NCBI RefSeq assembly: GCF_000013625.1
Contig: NC_009659.1
Coordinates: 1,426,001 to 1,490,000 of the forward strand
DNA from: Janthinobacterium sp. Marseille
GTDB lineage: Bacteria; Pseudomonadota; Gammaproteobacteria; Burkholderiales; Burkholderiaceae_D
Length of the DNA stretch: 64,000 nucleotides
Reading direction: 5' to 3'
Notes under the pieces: generated by a model
Databases searched by the model: none
The model's input: only the letters and a program-made list of their open reading frames with translations
Told to the model about the DNA's origin: nothing
Part shown: positions 48,449 through 57,881 of the stretch, one piece after another
Layout: each line of letters starts with the position of its first letter
How positions within the stretch are numbered: the first letter of the stretch is position 1
Position numbers and translations under genes: made by a program

Positions 48449-49834
48449 ATGAACACCCGTGCCGATCCGCAATTAGAGTCCCTTCGCGTTCCCCCGCATT
48501 CGATAGAAGCAGAGCAATCCGTCCTTGGCGGCTTGCTGCTCGACAATGCGGCTTGGGATCGTATTGCCGATTTCGTCAATCACGACGATTTCTATCGCTA
48601 TGACCACCGGATCATCTTCCAGCACATCGTCAAGCTGATCAATAACGCGCGTCCGGCGGACGTCATCACCGTCTTTGAAGCGCTGACCAATAGCGGCAAG
48701 GCCGAAGAAGTGGGCGGCGTCGCCTACCTCAACGCATTGGCGCAAAACACGCCCTCCGCTGCCAATATTCGCCGCTACGCCGAAATCGTGCGTGATCGCG
48801 GCGTATTGCGCAAACTGATTACCGTCTCGGACGAGATTTCCGGTAATGCCTTCAATCCGCAAGGCAAGGAAGTCAAACAAATGCTGGACGAAGCCGAATC
48901 CAAGATCTTTGCGATCGCGGAAGAGGGCGCGCGTGGCGCGCAAGGCTTCCAGGAAATCCAGCCCTTGCTGACGCAAGTGGTCGAACGTATCGATGAACTG
49001 TATAACCGCGACAGCACCAGCGATATTACCGGTGTGCCAACAGGCTTTGCCGATCTGGATCGTATGACTTCGGGCTTGCAGCCGGGCGATCTGATTATCG
49101 TCGCCGGCCGACCGTCGATGGGTAAAACTGCGTTTTCGATCAATATCGGTGAAACCGTGGCGATTGAAAGCGGTTTGCCGGTCGCCGTCTTCTCGATGGA
49201 GATGGGCGGCGCCCAACTGGCGATGCGTATGCTGGGTTCGGTCGGTCGTCTCGATCAACACCGTTTGCGTACCGGTCGCCTGGCTGATGAAGACTGGCCA
49301 CGCCTGACGCATGCGATCCAGAAGATGAACGATGCGCAGTTGTACATCGATGAAACCCCGGCGCTGAACTCGATCGAGTTGCGTGCACGTTCGCGTCGCC
49401 TCTCGCGTCAATGCGGCAAGCTGGGTCTGATCATCATCGATTACCTGCAACTGATGTCGGCCAACTCCGCTGGTGAAAACCGCGCCACCGAGATTTCGGA
49501 AATCTCGCGTAGCCTGAAAGGTTTGGCCAAGGAATTGAATTGCCCGGTGATTGCGCTCTCGCAGCTGAACCGCTCGCTGGAACAACGCCCGAACAAACGT
49601 CCCGTCATGTCCGATCTGCGCGAATCCGGCGCTATTGAGCAGGATGCCGACGTGATCCTGTTTATTTATCGCGACGAAGTCTATAACCCCGATTCGCCGG
49701 ATAAAGGTACTGCCGAGATCATTATCGGTAAGCAGCGTAACGGCCCGATTGGCGCGGTACGCCTGACCTTCCTGGGCCAGTACACCAAGTTTGAGAATTA
49801 CACCGGCTCAGCCGCCCTGTATCAAGGGGATTGA
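48449..49834 (+). CDS. dnaB: Replicative DNA helicase DnaB
   Basis: A 461-residue hexameric 5'-3' helicase that drives the replication fork. The N-terminal DnaB domain (about 15-115) is followed by the RecA-like ATPase with Walker A GRPSMGKT at 220-227, Walker B LIIIDYLQLM, and GENRATEIS. There is no ribosome-binding site before the ATG, and the -10 box lies seven bases upstream. The rplI-dnaB order matches many proteobacteria. Confidence 0.97.
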   Translation: MNTRADPQLESLRVPPHSIEAEQSVLGGLLLDNAAWDRIADFVNHDDFYRYDHRIIFQHIVKLINNARPADVITVFEALTNSGKAEEVGGVAYLNALAQNTPSAANIRRYAEIVRDRGVLRKLITVSDEISGNAFNPQGKEVKQMLDEAESKIFAIAEEGARGAQGFQEIQPLLTQVVERIDELYNRDSTSDITGVPTGFADLDRMTSGLQPGDLIIVAGRPSMGKTAFSINIGETVAIESGLPVAVFSMEMGGAQLAMRMLGSVGRLDQHRLRTGRLADEDWPRLTHAIQKMNDAQLYIDETPALNSIELRARSRRLSRQCGKLGLIIIDYLQLMSANSAGENRATEISEISRSLKGLAKELNCPVIALSQLNRSLEQRPNKRPVMSDLRESGAIEQDADVILFIYRDEVYNPDSPDKGTAEIIIGKQRNGPIGAVRLTFLGQYTKFENYTGSAALYQGD

Positions 49835-49929
49835 TGTCTTTTAGTGTCAGCTGTTTTTAGAATTCTGGCGAAGGGCTAGCCTTTTGCCGCCACAGTATTT
49901 CAACATTTTAATATTCAAAGAGAGTAATC

Positions 49930-50556
49930 ATGTTTGGACGACTTCTGCCGAAAGAAGGTAAATTTTTCGATCTCTTCAATGAGCACGCCGAATTCTGCGT
50001 CAAGGGCGCACGCGAAATGGTCGCGCTGATGACCAATTTCGACGACCTGGAAATCCGCGTACACGCCATTGAAGGCATCGAAAAACAGGCAGACAAGGTG
50101 ACCCATGCAACGTTGGATGCATTGCATAAAACCTTCATTACGCCGCTGGATCGTGATGACATCCATCAACTGATTACCCGCATGGATGACATCCTCGATT
50201 TGCTCGAAGATGCCGCACAAACCATCTCCCTGTACGACATCAAGGCGATTACGCCTGAAGCCAAACGCCTGGCCGAGCTGTGCCTGGCGTGTACCGAAAA
50301 GGTCAAGGCCGCAGTCGGACTCTTGCACAATATGGATAACTCGCGCGAGATCCTCTCGATCTGCCAGGAAATCGATCGCCTGGAATCGGATGCCGACCAT
50401 GTGATGCGTGCTGCGATGTCCAAGCTGTTCCGTGAAGAGCCGGATGTGCGCAACCTGATCAAACTCAAAGCCATTTATGAATTGCTGGAAACCGTGACCG
50501 ATCGTTGCGAAGACGTAGCCAATATCATCGAAGGCATCATTGTCGAGAACGCTTAA
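49930..50556 (+). CDS. DUF47 (PhoU-like) phosphate-transport accessory protein
   Basis: A 208-residue helical protein of the DUF47 family, like E. coli YkaA. It has the PhoU-like pattern of long helices, with EGIEKQADKVTHATLDALHKTFITPLDRDDIHQLITRMDDILD in the middle. Genes of this family pair with pit and are thought to modulate the transporter. Here it lies 122 bases upstream of pit on the same strand. Confidence 0.9.
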   Translation: MFGRLLPKEGKFFDLFNEHAEFCVKGAREMVALMTNFDDLEIRVHAIEGIEKQADKVTHATLDALHKTFITPLDRDDIHQLITRMDDILDLLEDAAQTISLYDIKAITPEAKRLAELCLACTEKVKAAVGLLHNMDNSREILSICQEIDRLESDADHVMRAAMSKLFREEPDVRNLIKLKAIYELLETVTDRCEDVANIIEGIIVENA

Positions 50557-50678
50557 GTCCGGCGCAACCCGGCCGTTTCTTGCGCTGCTGATTGCAACGC
50601 GGGCAGCGGTCATCAAGTTTCGCGGTTGCTGACGTATTTGTCCGCGACGTACGCAGATTCAACAAAAAATAGATATCC

Positions 50679-51686
50679 ATGCAAACTCTTCACATGAGCT
50701 TTTATGTCCTGGCCTTTTTGATCATATTGGCTTTGGTCTTCGATTTCATGAATGGCTTTCATGACGCGGCAAATGCGATCGCGACGGTCGTGTCGACCGG
50801 TGTACTGAAACCGCAAACCGCCGTGATGATGGCGGCTTCCTTCAACTTCATCGCGATTGGTGTATTCCACCTGAAAGTCGCTTCGATGATAGGCAAGGGC
50901 ACCATCGATCCGATCGTGATTGATCACTATGTCGTCTTTGGCGCCCTGGTTGGTGCCATCGTTTGGAATGTGGTGACCTGGTACTTCGGTTTGCCATCAT
51001 CGTCGTCACACGCGCTGATCGGTGGCCTGGTTGGTGCAGCAGTGGCAAAAGCCGGTACCGACGCGCTGATCGCTTCCGGCCTGATCAAGATCATCGCCTT
51101 TATCGTGCTGTCGCCTTTACTCGGTTTCCTGTTTGGCTCGCTGATGATGGTGCTGGTGTCCTGGCTCTTTGTCAGGTCGACGCCGCGCAATGTGGATCGC
51201 TGGTTCCGGCGTTTGCAGTTGGTGTCTGCAGCGATGTACAGCCTGGGCCACGGTGGTAACGATGCGCAAAAAACCATGGGTATTATCTGGATGCTGCTGA
51301 TCGCAGCCGGTGCAACGACCGCCGAAGATCCGTTGCCATGGTGGGTCGTGATCAGCTGCTATAGCGCGATCAGCCTGGGTACCTTGTTCGGTGGCTGGCG
51401 TATCGTGAAGACCATGGGGCAGAAAATCACCAAGCTCAAACCGGTAGGCGGCTTCTGTGCCGAAACCGGCGGTGCGATCACCTTGTTCCTCGCTACGGCA
51501 CTCGGTGTGCCGGTTTCGACGACACATACGATTACCGGTGCGATTGTTGGTGTCGGCGCTTCGCGCAAGATGTCGGCAGTGCGTTGGGGTGTCGCCGGCA
51601 ATATCGTCTGGGCCTGGATCTTTACGATTCCTGCCGCAGCCTTTATGGCAGCGATTGCATGGTGGTTGGGGACAATGATTCTGTAA
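50679..51686 (+). CDS. pit: Inorganic phosphate transporter Pit
   Basis: A 335-residue low-affinity phosphate/metal-phosphate symporter of the PiT (PHO4) family with about ten membrane helices. The two inverted halves carry the family sequences FDFMNGFHDAANAIATVV and GVPVSTTHTITGAIVG, with SLGHGGNDAQKTMG between. It is shorter than E. coli PitA (499) but of the usual length for the compact bacterial group. A bidirectional terminator follows. Confidence 0.95.
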   Translation: MQTLHMSFYVLAFLIILALVFDFMNGFHDAANAIATVVSTGVLKPQTAVMMAASFNFIAIGVFHLKVASMIGKGTIDPIVIDHYVVFGALVGAIVWNVVTWYFGLPSSSSHALIGGLVGAAVAKAGTDALIASGLIKIIAFIVLSPLLGFLFGSLMMVLVSWLFVRSTPRNVDRWFRRLQLVSAAMYSLGHGGNDAQKTMGIIWMLLIAAGATTAEDPLPWWVVISCYSAISLGTLFGGWRIVKTMGQKITKLKPVGGFCAETGGAITLFLATALGVPVSTTHTITGAIVGVGASRKMSAVRWGVAGNIVWAWIFTIPAAAFMAAIAWWLGTMIL

Positions 51687-51700
51687 TCATTCCCGCTTAT

Positions 51701-51732
51701 AAAAAAAGCCTGCTGATTCAGCAGGCTTTTTT
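51701..51732. terminator. Bidirectional terminator between pit and the PIN-PhoH gene
   Basis: Stem AAAAGCCTGCT / AGCAGGCTTTT with a short loop, A-run left and T-run right, in the gap between convergent genes. Confidence 0.92.
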
Positions 51733-51753
51733 GTTTCTGGCAGTGCAGGCTTA

Positions 51754-53421
51754 TTACAACACTTCGCTCGCATGATCCGCCAGGCGGGAACGCTCGCCCC
51801 GTGCCAGGGTAACGTGTCCGCTGTGGCCCCAACCCTTGAAGCGATCGACCACATAGGTCAGGCCGCTCGAACCTTCGGTCAGGTAAGGCGTATCGATTTG
51901 CGCGATGTTACCGAGGCAAATGATCTTGGTGCCCGGACCTGCACGAGTGACCAGGGTTTTCATTTGTTTCGGCGTCAGGTTTTGCGCTTCATCGATGATG
52001 AGGAACTTGTTGACGAAGGTACGGCCGCGCATGAAGTTGAGCGACTTGATCTTGATGCGTGAGCGGATCAGGTCTTGCGTTGCAGCGCGACCCCATTCGC
52101 CGGCATCGTTGTCGGACTTGTTCAGCACTTCCAGGTTGTCGTCGAAGGCACCCATCCATGGCGACATCTTTTCTTCTTCGGTACCAGGCAGGAAGCCGAT
52201 GTCTTCACCGACCGGCACCGTGACGCGGGTCACGATGATTTCGCTGTAGAGCTTGGTTTCCAATACCTGTGCCAGGCCGGCTGCGAGTGCCAGCAAGGTT
52301 TTACCGGTACCGGCCTGACCCAGCAGGGTGACGAAATCGCATTCCGGATCCATCAACAGGTTCAGTGCAAAGTTTTGTTCACGGTTGCGGGCAGTGACAC
52401 CCCATACGCTGTTCTTCGTGTGCGCATAGTCACGCAAGGTCTGGATGACCGCCGTCTTGCCGTTGATTTGTCGCACCTGGCCGTAGAACGACGCTTCGCC
52501 GTTTTGCGGTTCCATATAGACAAACTGGTTCACCAGCATGGACGGCACGACCGGACCGCTCAGGCGGTAGAAGGTGTAGCCGGTGCCGTGCTTGTTTTCC
52601 TGCCAGGATTCCATGCCTTTCGCATGCTTGATCCAGAAATCGTCCGGCAATTGCATGATGCCGGAATAGAGCAGGTCGGTATCTTCCAGTACATGGTCAT
52701 TGAGGTACTCTTCCGCCGGCAGACCCATCGCGCGTGCCTTGATGCGCATATTGATATCTTTCGATACCAATACGATGGCCCGGCCCGGATACTGCGCTTC
52801 CAGTGCCCGCACCACGCCGAGGATCTGGTTGTCGGCTTTGCCCATAGGCAGGCCTTCAGGCAGCGTGACGTTTTGCAGCTTGGTCTGGAAGAAGAGGCGA
52901 CCCTTGGCATCCTTGTTGCCCAGCTTGGACAGCGGGATGCCTTCGTCTATTGCATTTTCTTCGACACCGCTCACCAGCGCATCCAGGGAGCGCGATACCT
53001 GGCGTGCGCTGCGCGCAACTTCGGACATACCTTTCTTGTGATCGTCGAGTTCTTCTAGCGTCATCATCGGCAGATAGACGTCGTGTTCCTCGAAGCGGAA
53101 CAGGGAAGTCGGATCGTGCATCAGGACATTGGTGTCGAGCACAAACAGTTTGGTGACGCCGGACTTGTCAGTCGGGCGACGGGTGCCGGATTTTGGTGCC
53201 AGCGCGACGGTTTGTGCAGAGGATGCGGCGCGCGGTTTGGTGGCGGGCGTCTTGTCGGCGATCTTGGCGCGGACAGGGGCCGGGACTGGAGCTGCTTCGG
53301 TCTTGCGTGCTACCGGTTCAATCAGGGTCAGCGATTTGACAATCTTGTCCTTATCCGCCTTCGGATAATCTTGCGGTGACAGCAATGCGGCAGGCTTGGT
53401 CGGTAGTTTAGGCAGGGGCAT
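51754..53421 (-). CDS. PIN-PhoH fusion ATPase (PhoH2/YlaK-like)
   Basis: A 555-residue two-domain protein. A low-complexity N-terminal tail (1-90) is followed by a PIN nuclease domain with KLFVLDTNVLMHDP (Asp96) and a C-terminal PhoH-type helicase-like ATPase with Walker A GQAGTGKT at 368-375, FLIIDEAQNLTP and a later TRAGPGTKI. PhoH2-type proteins have been shown to be RNA helicase/RNases in mycobacteria; the proteobacterial long form is less studied. The 214-base gap to bcp holds a terminator. Confidence 0.92.
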   Translation of the reverse strand: MPLPKLPTKPAALLSPQDYPKADKDKIVKSLTLIEPVARKTEAAPVPAPVRAKIADKTPATKPRAASSAQTVALAPKSGTRRPTDKSGVTKLFVLDTNVLMHDPTSLFRFEEHDVYLPMMTLEELDDHKKGMSEVARSARQVSRSLDALVSGVEENAIDEGIPLSKLGNKDAKGRLFFQTKLQNVTLPEGLPMGKADNQILGVVRALEAQYPGRAIVLVSKDINMRIKARAMGLPAEEYLNDHVLEDTDLLYSGIMQLPDDFWIKHAKGMESWQENKHGTGYTFYRLSGPVVPSMLVNQFVYMEPQNGEASFYGQVRQINGKTAVIQTLRDYAHTKNSVWGVTARNREQNFALNLLMDPECDFVTLLGQAGTGKTLLALAAGLAQVLETKLYSEIIVTRVTVPVGEDIGFLPGTEEEKMSPWMGAFDDNLEVLNKSDNDAGEWGRAATQDLIRSRIKIKSLNFMRGRTFVNKFLIIDEAQNLTPKQMKTLVTRAGPGTKIICLGNIAQIDTPYLTEGSSGLTYVVDRFKGWGHSGHVTLARGERSRLADHASEVL

Positions 53422-53540
53422 CAGGACCTCGATCTAGAAAGTTTGAGAACATTTACAACAGGTGCTAACGGTGATGCAGACGCGGAAAATCGTTGTAGGA
53501 CAGCAAAAGAAAATGCCGATGGGAGGAGGGTGTGCAAATC

Positions 53541-53594
53541 AAAAAGTAAAAAAGCCGTTTGGGAAGGCTCATGGCCTAATCCGCAAACGGCTTT
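53541..53594 (-). terminator. Terminator of bcp
   Basis: Stem AAAGCCGTTTG / CAAACGGCTTT with an inner AGGC / GGCCT stem; on the minus strand a TTTTTTACTTTTT run follows. It lies 42 bases past the bcp stop. Confidence 0.85.
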
Positions 53595-53635
53595 CTTAGA
53601 GAAAAATTCTTTTGAATTCAATGGGTTTTGCAAAC

Positions 53636-54130
53636 CTAAGCAAGAGCCTTCACAAACTCCAGTACTTCATCGATGTGTCCAGGCACTTTCACTCCACGCC
53701 ATTCTTTCACCAATTTACCTGACTCGTCAATAATAAAAGTAGAGCGTTCGATACCGCGTACTTTCTTGCCATACATATTTTTCATCTTCATGACATCGAA
53801 CATGGTGCATAGCGTTTCGTCCGGGTCGGAGATCAGTTCGAAAGGCAGGTCCAGTTTGGCCTTGAAACCTTCATGTGAACGCAGGCTGTCGCGGCTGACG
53901 CCGAAAATTTCTGCATTGGCTTGCTGGAACTGCGCATGCAGGTCACGGAACTGGATACCTTCGGTGGTGCAGCCGGGGGTGTTGTCCTTCGGATAGAAAT
54001 AAAGGACGATCTTTTTCCCTTTGTAATCAGCGAGTTGAAAGGTCTGCTCGCCGGTCATGGCCGCGGAAAAGTCCGGTACGATTTTGTTCAGTGCAGAAGG
54101 GCGTTCTGCTACGGGAGTGCCTTGATCCAT
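53636..54130 (-). CDS. bcp: Peroxiredoxin Q (Bcp), without the usual resolving cysteine
   Basis: A 164-residue thiol peroxidase that reduces hydroperoxides. The peroxidatic Cys54 is in YPKDNTPGCTTEG. The resolving cysteine, five residues later in E. coli Bcp, is replaced by Ile59; the only other cysteine is in DETLCTMF. This makes it a 1-Cys form that needs an outside thiol. The C-terminal RSTFIIDESGKLVKEWRGVKVPGH is typical. It is divergent from nothing close; 274 bases lie between it and the next gene. Confidence 0.93.
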   Translation of the reverse strand: MDQGTPVAERPSALNKIVPDFSAAMTGEQTFQLADYKGKKIVLYFYPKDNTPGCTTEGIQFRDLHAQFQQANAEIFGVSRDSLRSHEGFKAKLDLPFELISDPDETLCTMFDVMKMKNMYGKKVRGIERSTFIIDESGKLVKEWRGVKVPGHIDEVLEFVKALA

Positions 54131-54404
54131 TTATCTCACTTTCTCTGCCGATAGTGCGGCGCTGCTGGCGCAGCGGCATGATGGTCGATCGATTTGCTAC
54201 CAGTTCGGCGTACGCGAGGATAAACAATACGGCCGAGCATACAGATGGGGACGAGTTTTTATCCTTCAAGCAACGAAATTAATTTATTTCGCAACTTTTA
54301 ACGCCGCTTGCAGACGAGCAGGATGCTATTGAAAAGACAATAATTTTTCGACTTGGTTCAGCTGCAGGCAGGCATCAGCTTAGCCTGCGCAGCTTGCTAC
54401 CGGC

Positions 54405-54773
54405 TTACAGGATCAGCGCCAGTGCGACCTTGCGGCCTTCGGCCATGAGGATGTTGTAGGTGCGGCAGGCGGCCTGGTTATCCATGCATTCGACGCCGAT
54501 GCGGCGTAAGGTAAGCGAGGCGGTCAGGCGTGGATGCACGAAGCGCTGGGTAGCGCCGGTGCCAAGGATCACGACATCCGGCTCTATCGCATTGATTTGC
54601 TCGAAATTCTCCGCTGTCAGCGTATCGAAGGACGTCACCGGCCATGGTGCCGGCTTGATTTCCGGTAAAACGACGAGGCTGTAATCGAATGGAACCAGAT
54701 TGATTTCAATGCCATTTTCATCATAGGCGGTGACGGTCTGGTATTGCTGGGTAGCGGTGCTGTGTAGCTTCAT
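54405..54773 (-). CDS. Mth938/NDUFAF3-like domain protein
   Basis: A 122-residue single-domain protein of the Mth938-like fold, related to Xcc1710 and mitochondrial NDUFAF3. Key segments are FDTLTAENFEQI, EPDVVILGTGATQRFVHP and GVECMDNQAACRTYNILMAEGR. The family is widespread; a role in respiratory complex or membrane protein assembly is known only for the mitochondrial member. The 274 bases beyond it (54131-54404) hold an AT-rich inverted repeat CGAAAT-N6-ATTTCG and no gene. Confidence 0.85.
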   Translation of the reverse strand: MKLHSTATQQYQTVTAYDENGIEINLVPFDYSLVVLPEIKPAPWPVTSFDTLTAENFEQINAIEPDVVILGTGATQRFVHPRLTASLTLRRIGVECMDNQAACRTYNILMAEGRKVALALIL

Positions 54774-55051
54774 GGCTGTAGCTGTCGGACAGGGGAGCGT
54801 GTTTTCGCGCCTTTCCGATTAATTGGAAGGTAAAGAACCCTTATTGTAACGTTTTCAGCTTTAAAGCAGCCTTTATCGATTGATAAAATCGCTTCCTTTC
54901 GGCAAAATGGATCTCTTTCGCGGTGCAACATTGCAGCCGTCATTTTTCGCTTGCCCTTTGGCCTTTACGCTCCGGCCATAGTTGTGGGGAACAGGCGTTT
55001 CAATTAGAGCTTTGTAAAGACAAGTTCTGAAAATCACAAGGAACAGTAGCT

Positions 55052-56275
55052 GTGCGACCGATTCAAAAATCGAAAAAACTGGATGATGTTTGCTACGACA
55101 TTCGCGGCCCCGTGCTCGAAAAAGCGCGGCAAATGGAAGAAGACGGTCACAAGATTATCAAGCTGAATATCGGCAACCTCGCCGTATTCGGTTTCGATGC
55201 GCCAGACGAGATCGTGCAAGACATGATCCGCAATATGTCGAACGCCTCCGGCTACACCGATTCCAAAGGTTTGTTTGCGCCGCGCAAGGCGATCATGCAT
55301 TACACGCAGGAAAAGAAAATCACCGGCGTGACCATTGATGACATCTACCTCGGTAACGGTGCCTCCGAACTGATCGTGATGAGCATGAATGCCTTGCTCA
55401 ATACCGGCGATGAAGTGCTGGTGCCATCGCCCGACTATCCGCTGTGGACCGCCGCGGTCAGCCTGTCCGGCGGCAAGCCGGTGCACTACGTTTGCGACGA
55501 GCAGGCCGACTGGTTCCCGGATATCGAAGATATCAAGAGCAAGATCAATTCGAATACCAAGGCGATTGTCGTCATCAACCCGAACAACCCGACCGGTGCC
55601 TTGTACCCGGTAGAGCTGCTGGAGCAAATCGTTGAAGTTGCACGCCAGCATCAACTGATCGTGTTTGCAGATGAAATTTACGACAAGGTGCTGTACGACG
55701 GCAATACGCACACATCGCTGGCTTCGTTGGCGGACGACGTCTTGTTCATCACATTCAATGGTTTGTCGAAGAACTACCGTTCCTGCGGCTATCGTGCAGG
55801 CTGGATGGTGGTTTCCGGTGAAAAACGCCATGCGCGTGACTACATCGAAGGCCTGAACATGCTGGCTTCGATGCGCCTGTGCGCCAACGTACCGGGGCAA
55901 TACGCGATCCAAACCGCACTCGGTGGTTACCAGAGCATCAATGACCTGGTGGCACCGGGCGGCCGCTTGTTGCGCCAGCGTGACCTTGCGCACAAGCTGC
56001 TGACCGAAATCCCGGGTGTGACTTGCGTCAAGCCTAAATCGGCCTTGTACATGTTCCCGCGCCTGGATCCAAAGATGTACCCGATCAAGGACGATCAGGA
56101 CTTCGCACAGCAATTGCTGGTCGAAGAAAGCGTATTGATTGTGCAGGGTACGGGCTTCAATTGCCCGACAACAGACCATTTCAGGGTAGTATTCTTGCCG
56201 AATTCGGATGATCTGACTGTTGCGGTCGGACGAATTGCGCATTTCCTTGAAGGCTACCGCAAGCGCCTGGGCTAA
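55052..56275 (+). CDS. alaA: Glutamate-pyruvate aminotransferase AlaA
   Basis: A 407-residue class I PLP aminotransferase. The PLP lysine is Lys240 in NGLSKNYR, as in E. coli AlaA, and MRPIQKSKKLDDVCYDIRGPV resembles its N-terminus closely. Further matches are LNIGNLAVFGFDAPDEI and EGLNMLASMRLCANVP. It makes alanine from pyruvate and glutamate. The start is GTG with AAGGAAC upstream. The 278 bases before it (54774-55051) show no gene or clear promoter. It precedes hom. Confidence 0.94.
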   Translation: MRPIQKSKKLDDVCYDIRGPVLEKARQMEEDGHKIIKLNIGNLAVFGFDAPDEIVQDMIRNMSNASGYTDSKGLFAPRKAIMHYTQEKKITGVTIDDIYLGNGASELIVMSMNALLNTGDEVLVPSPDYPLWTAAVSLSGGKPVHYVCDEQADWFPDIEDIKSKINSNTKAIVVINPNNPTGALYPVELLEQIVEVARQHQLIVFADEIYDKVLYDGNTHTSLASLADDVLFITFNGLSKNYRSCGYRAGWMVVSGEKRHARDYIEGLNMLASMRLCANVPGQYAIQTALGGYQSINDLVAPGGRLLRQRDLAHKLLTEIPGVTCVKPKSALYMFPRLDPKMYPIKDDQDFAQQLLVEESVLIVQGTGFNCPTTDHFRVVFLPNSDDLTVAVGRIAHFLEGYRKRLG

Positions 56276-56300
56276 GCCCCGGACTCTATTTTAGTCACCA

Positions 56301-56329
56301 CGCTCTCCGCCTTGGAGAGCGCTGTTTTT
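56301..56329 (+). terminator. Hairpin between alaA and hom
   Basis: Stem CGCTCTCC / GGAGAGCG with a five-base loop, followed by CTGTTTTTC. It may end the alaA transcript or act as an attenuator for hom. Confidence 0.7.
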
Positions 56330-56355
56330 CATGTGACATTATTTATACAGAGATT

Positions 56356-57666
56356 ATGAAAACCATCAAAGTTGGCTTGTTAGGAATCGGCACCGTTGGT
56401 GCGGGTACATTCAATGTTCTGAAGCGTAACCAGGAAGAAATTTCCCGCCGCGCCGGTCATGGTATTGAAATTGTGATGGTGGCTGACCTCGATGTTGCAC
56501 GCGCCAAGGAATTGGTTGGTTCGCACTGTGAAGTGGTGAACGACGGCAACCTGGTCGTTTCCAATCCTGAAGTCGATATCGTGGTTGAGCTGATCGGTGG
56601 TTACGGCATTGCCAAAGATCTGGTATTGAAAGCGATTGCCAACGGCAAGCACGTGGTAACAGCGAACAAGGCTTTGCTGGCAACCCACGGCGATGAGATT
56701 TTCCAGGCGGCACAAAACAAGGGTGTGATGGTTGCGTATGAAGCGGCTGTCGCCGGCGGCATTCCTATTATCAAAGCCCTGCGTGAAGGCCTGACCGCAA
56801 ACCGCATCGAATGGATCGCCGGCATCATTAACGGCACCACCAACTTCATCTTGTCCGAAATGCGTGACAAGGGCCTGGATTTCGATACCGTTCTGAAAGA
56901 AGCACAACGCCTGGGTTATGCCGAGGCTGATCCGACCTTCGATATCGAAGGCGTGGATGCAGCACACAAGGCAACGCTGATGGCAGCGATAGCATTCGGC
57001 ATCCCGGTGCAGTTCGACAAGGCGCACGTCGAAGGTATCACCAAGCTGGAAGCGGTTGACATCCGTTACGCGGAACAACTCGGCTATCGTATCAAATTGC
57101 TCGGCATTGCCAAGCGCACCTCGCAAGGTATTGAATTGCGCGTGCATCCGACGCTGATCCCGGCCAAGCGCCTGATCGCGAATGTCGAAGGCGCGATGAA
57201 TGCCGTACTGGTGCAGGGCGACGCGGTCGGTGCCACGCTGTATTACGGCAAGGGCGCAGGCGCTGAGCCAACCGCATCGGCCGTGATTGCCGATCTGGTC
57301 GATATTGCGCGCCTGGCTGATGCCGATCCGGCACATCGCGTACCGCACCTGGCGTTCCAGCCGAATGCGATGGCCGATACGCCTATCCTGCCGATTTCGG
57401 AAGTCACCACCAGCTACTACCTGCGCATGCATGTGGCAGACAAACTGGGTGTGTTGGCAAATGTCACCAGCATCCTAGCGGATTCGACGATTTCGATCGA
57501 TGCCATGTTGCAAAAGGAACCAGCACTGGGTGAAACCCAGACCGACATCATCATGCTGACGCACCAGACGCAAGAGAAAAACGTCGAAGCTGCGATCAAA
57601 AAAATAGAAGCATTGCCAACAGTTATGGGCCAAGTGACCAAGATCCGCCTGGAACACCTGAGCTAA
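56356..57666 (+). CDS. hom: Homoserine dehydrogenase
   Basis: A 436-residue NAD(P)-dependent enzyme that reduces aspartate semialdehyde to homoserine. The Rossmann motif GLLGIGTVGAG is at the start, followed by the catalytic part with GGIPIIKALREGLTANRIEWIAGIINGTTN and AQRLGYAEADPTFDIEG. A C-terminal ACT domain (about 352-432, starting SYYLRMHVADKLGVLA) suggests feedback control by threonine. It lies upstream of thrC with a hairpin between them. Confidence 0.97.
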   Translation: MKTIKVGLLGIGTVGAGTFNVLKRNQEEISRRAGHGIEIVMVADLDVARAKELVGSHCEVVNDGNLVVSNPEVDIVVELIGGYGIAKDLVLKAIANGKHVVTANKALLATHGDEIFQAAQNKGVMVAYEAAVAGGIPIIKALREGLTANRIEWIAGIINGTTNFILSEMRDKGLDFDTVLKEAQRLGYAEADPTFDIEGVDAAHKATLMAAIAFGIPVQFDKAHVEGITKLEAVDIRYAEQLGYRIKLLGIAKRTSQGIELRVHPTLIPAKRLIANVEGAMNAVLVQGDAVGATLYYGKGAGAEPTASAVIADLVDIARLADADPAHRVPHLAFQPNAMADTPILPISEVTTSYYLRMHVADKLGVLANVTSILADSTISIDAMLQKEPALGETQTDIIMLTHQTQEKNVEAAIKKIEALPTVMGQVTKIRLEHLS

Positions 57667-57681
57667 TCTTGCAGTCATATG

Positions 57682-57717
57682 CGGTGAAGCCGGTTTAGGT
57701 CGGACTTCACCGTTTTT
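57682..57717 (+). terminator. Terminator of hom
   Basis: Stem CGGTGAAG / CTTCACCG with inner CCGG-like pairs, followed by TTTTTATA, 15 bases after the hom stop. Confidence 0.82.
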
Positions 57718-57793
57718 ATACCGATTTCAACGCCGATTTCAACGAAACTGGCCTGCACTATCCGGCAACTGCCGTTTGTCCCGCTCCCGACGC

Positions 57794-57799
57794 TATAAT
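57794..57799 (+). promoter_or_regulatory. Possible -10 box of thrC
   Basis: A perfect TATAAT after the hom terminator and before thrC. I found no good -35 box at standard spacing, so it is only a candidate. Confidence 0.4.
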
Positions 57800-57881
57800 A
57801 CGAGTCTGTATGTAATGCGTCGCCATGCCTGAATCATCCTGTTTCCTGAGCAAGCCGGCCACCAACCAAATCTATTACTCT

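Noticed and set aside
48473..49585. A 370-codon minus-strand open frame opposite dnaB
   Set aside because: DnaB motifs are complete on the plus strand; no domain or ribosome-binding site supports the antisense frame.
54274..54291. AT-rich inverted repeat CGAAAT-N6-ATTTCG upstream of bcp as an OxyR-type operator
   Set aside because: It is short, does not fit a known peroxide-regulator consensus I can recall, and has no second copy in the window.
55034..56242. A 402-codon minus-strand open frame opposite alaA
   Set aside because: alaA matches E. coli AlaA over its full length; the antisense product is rich in His, Gln and Arg with no family likeness.
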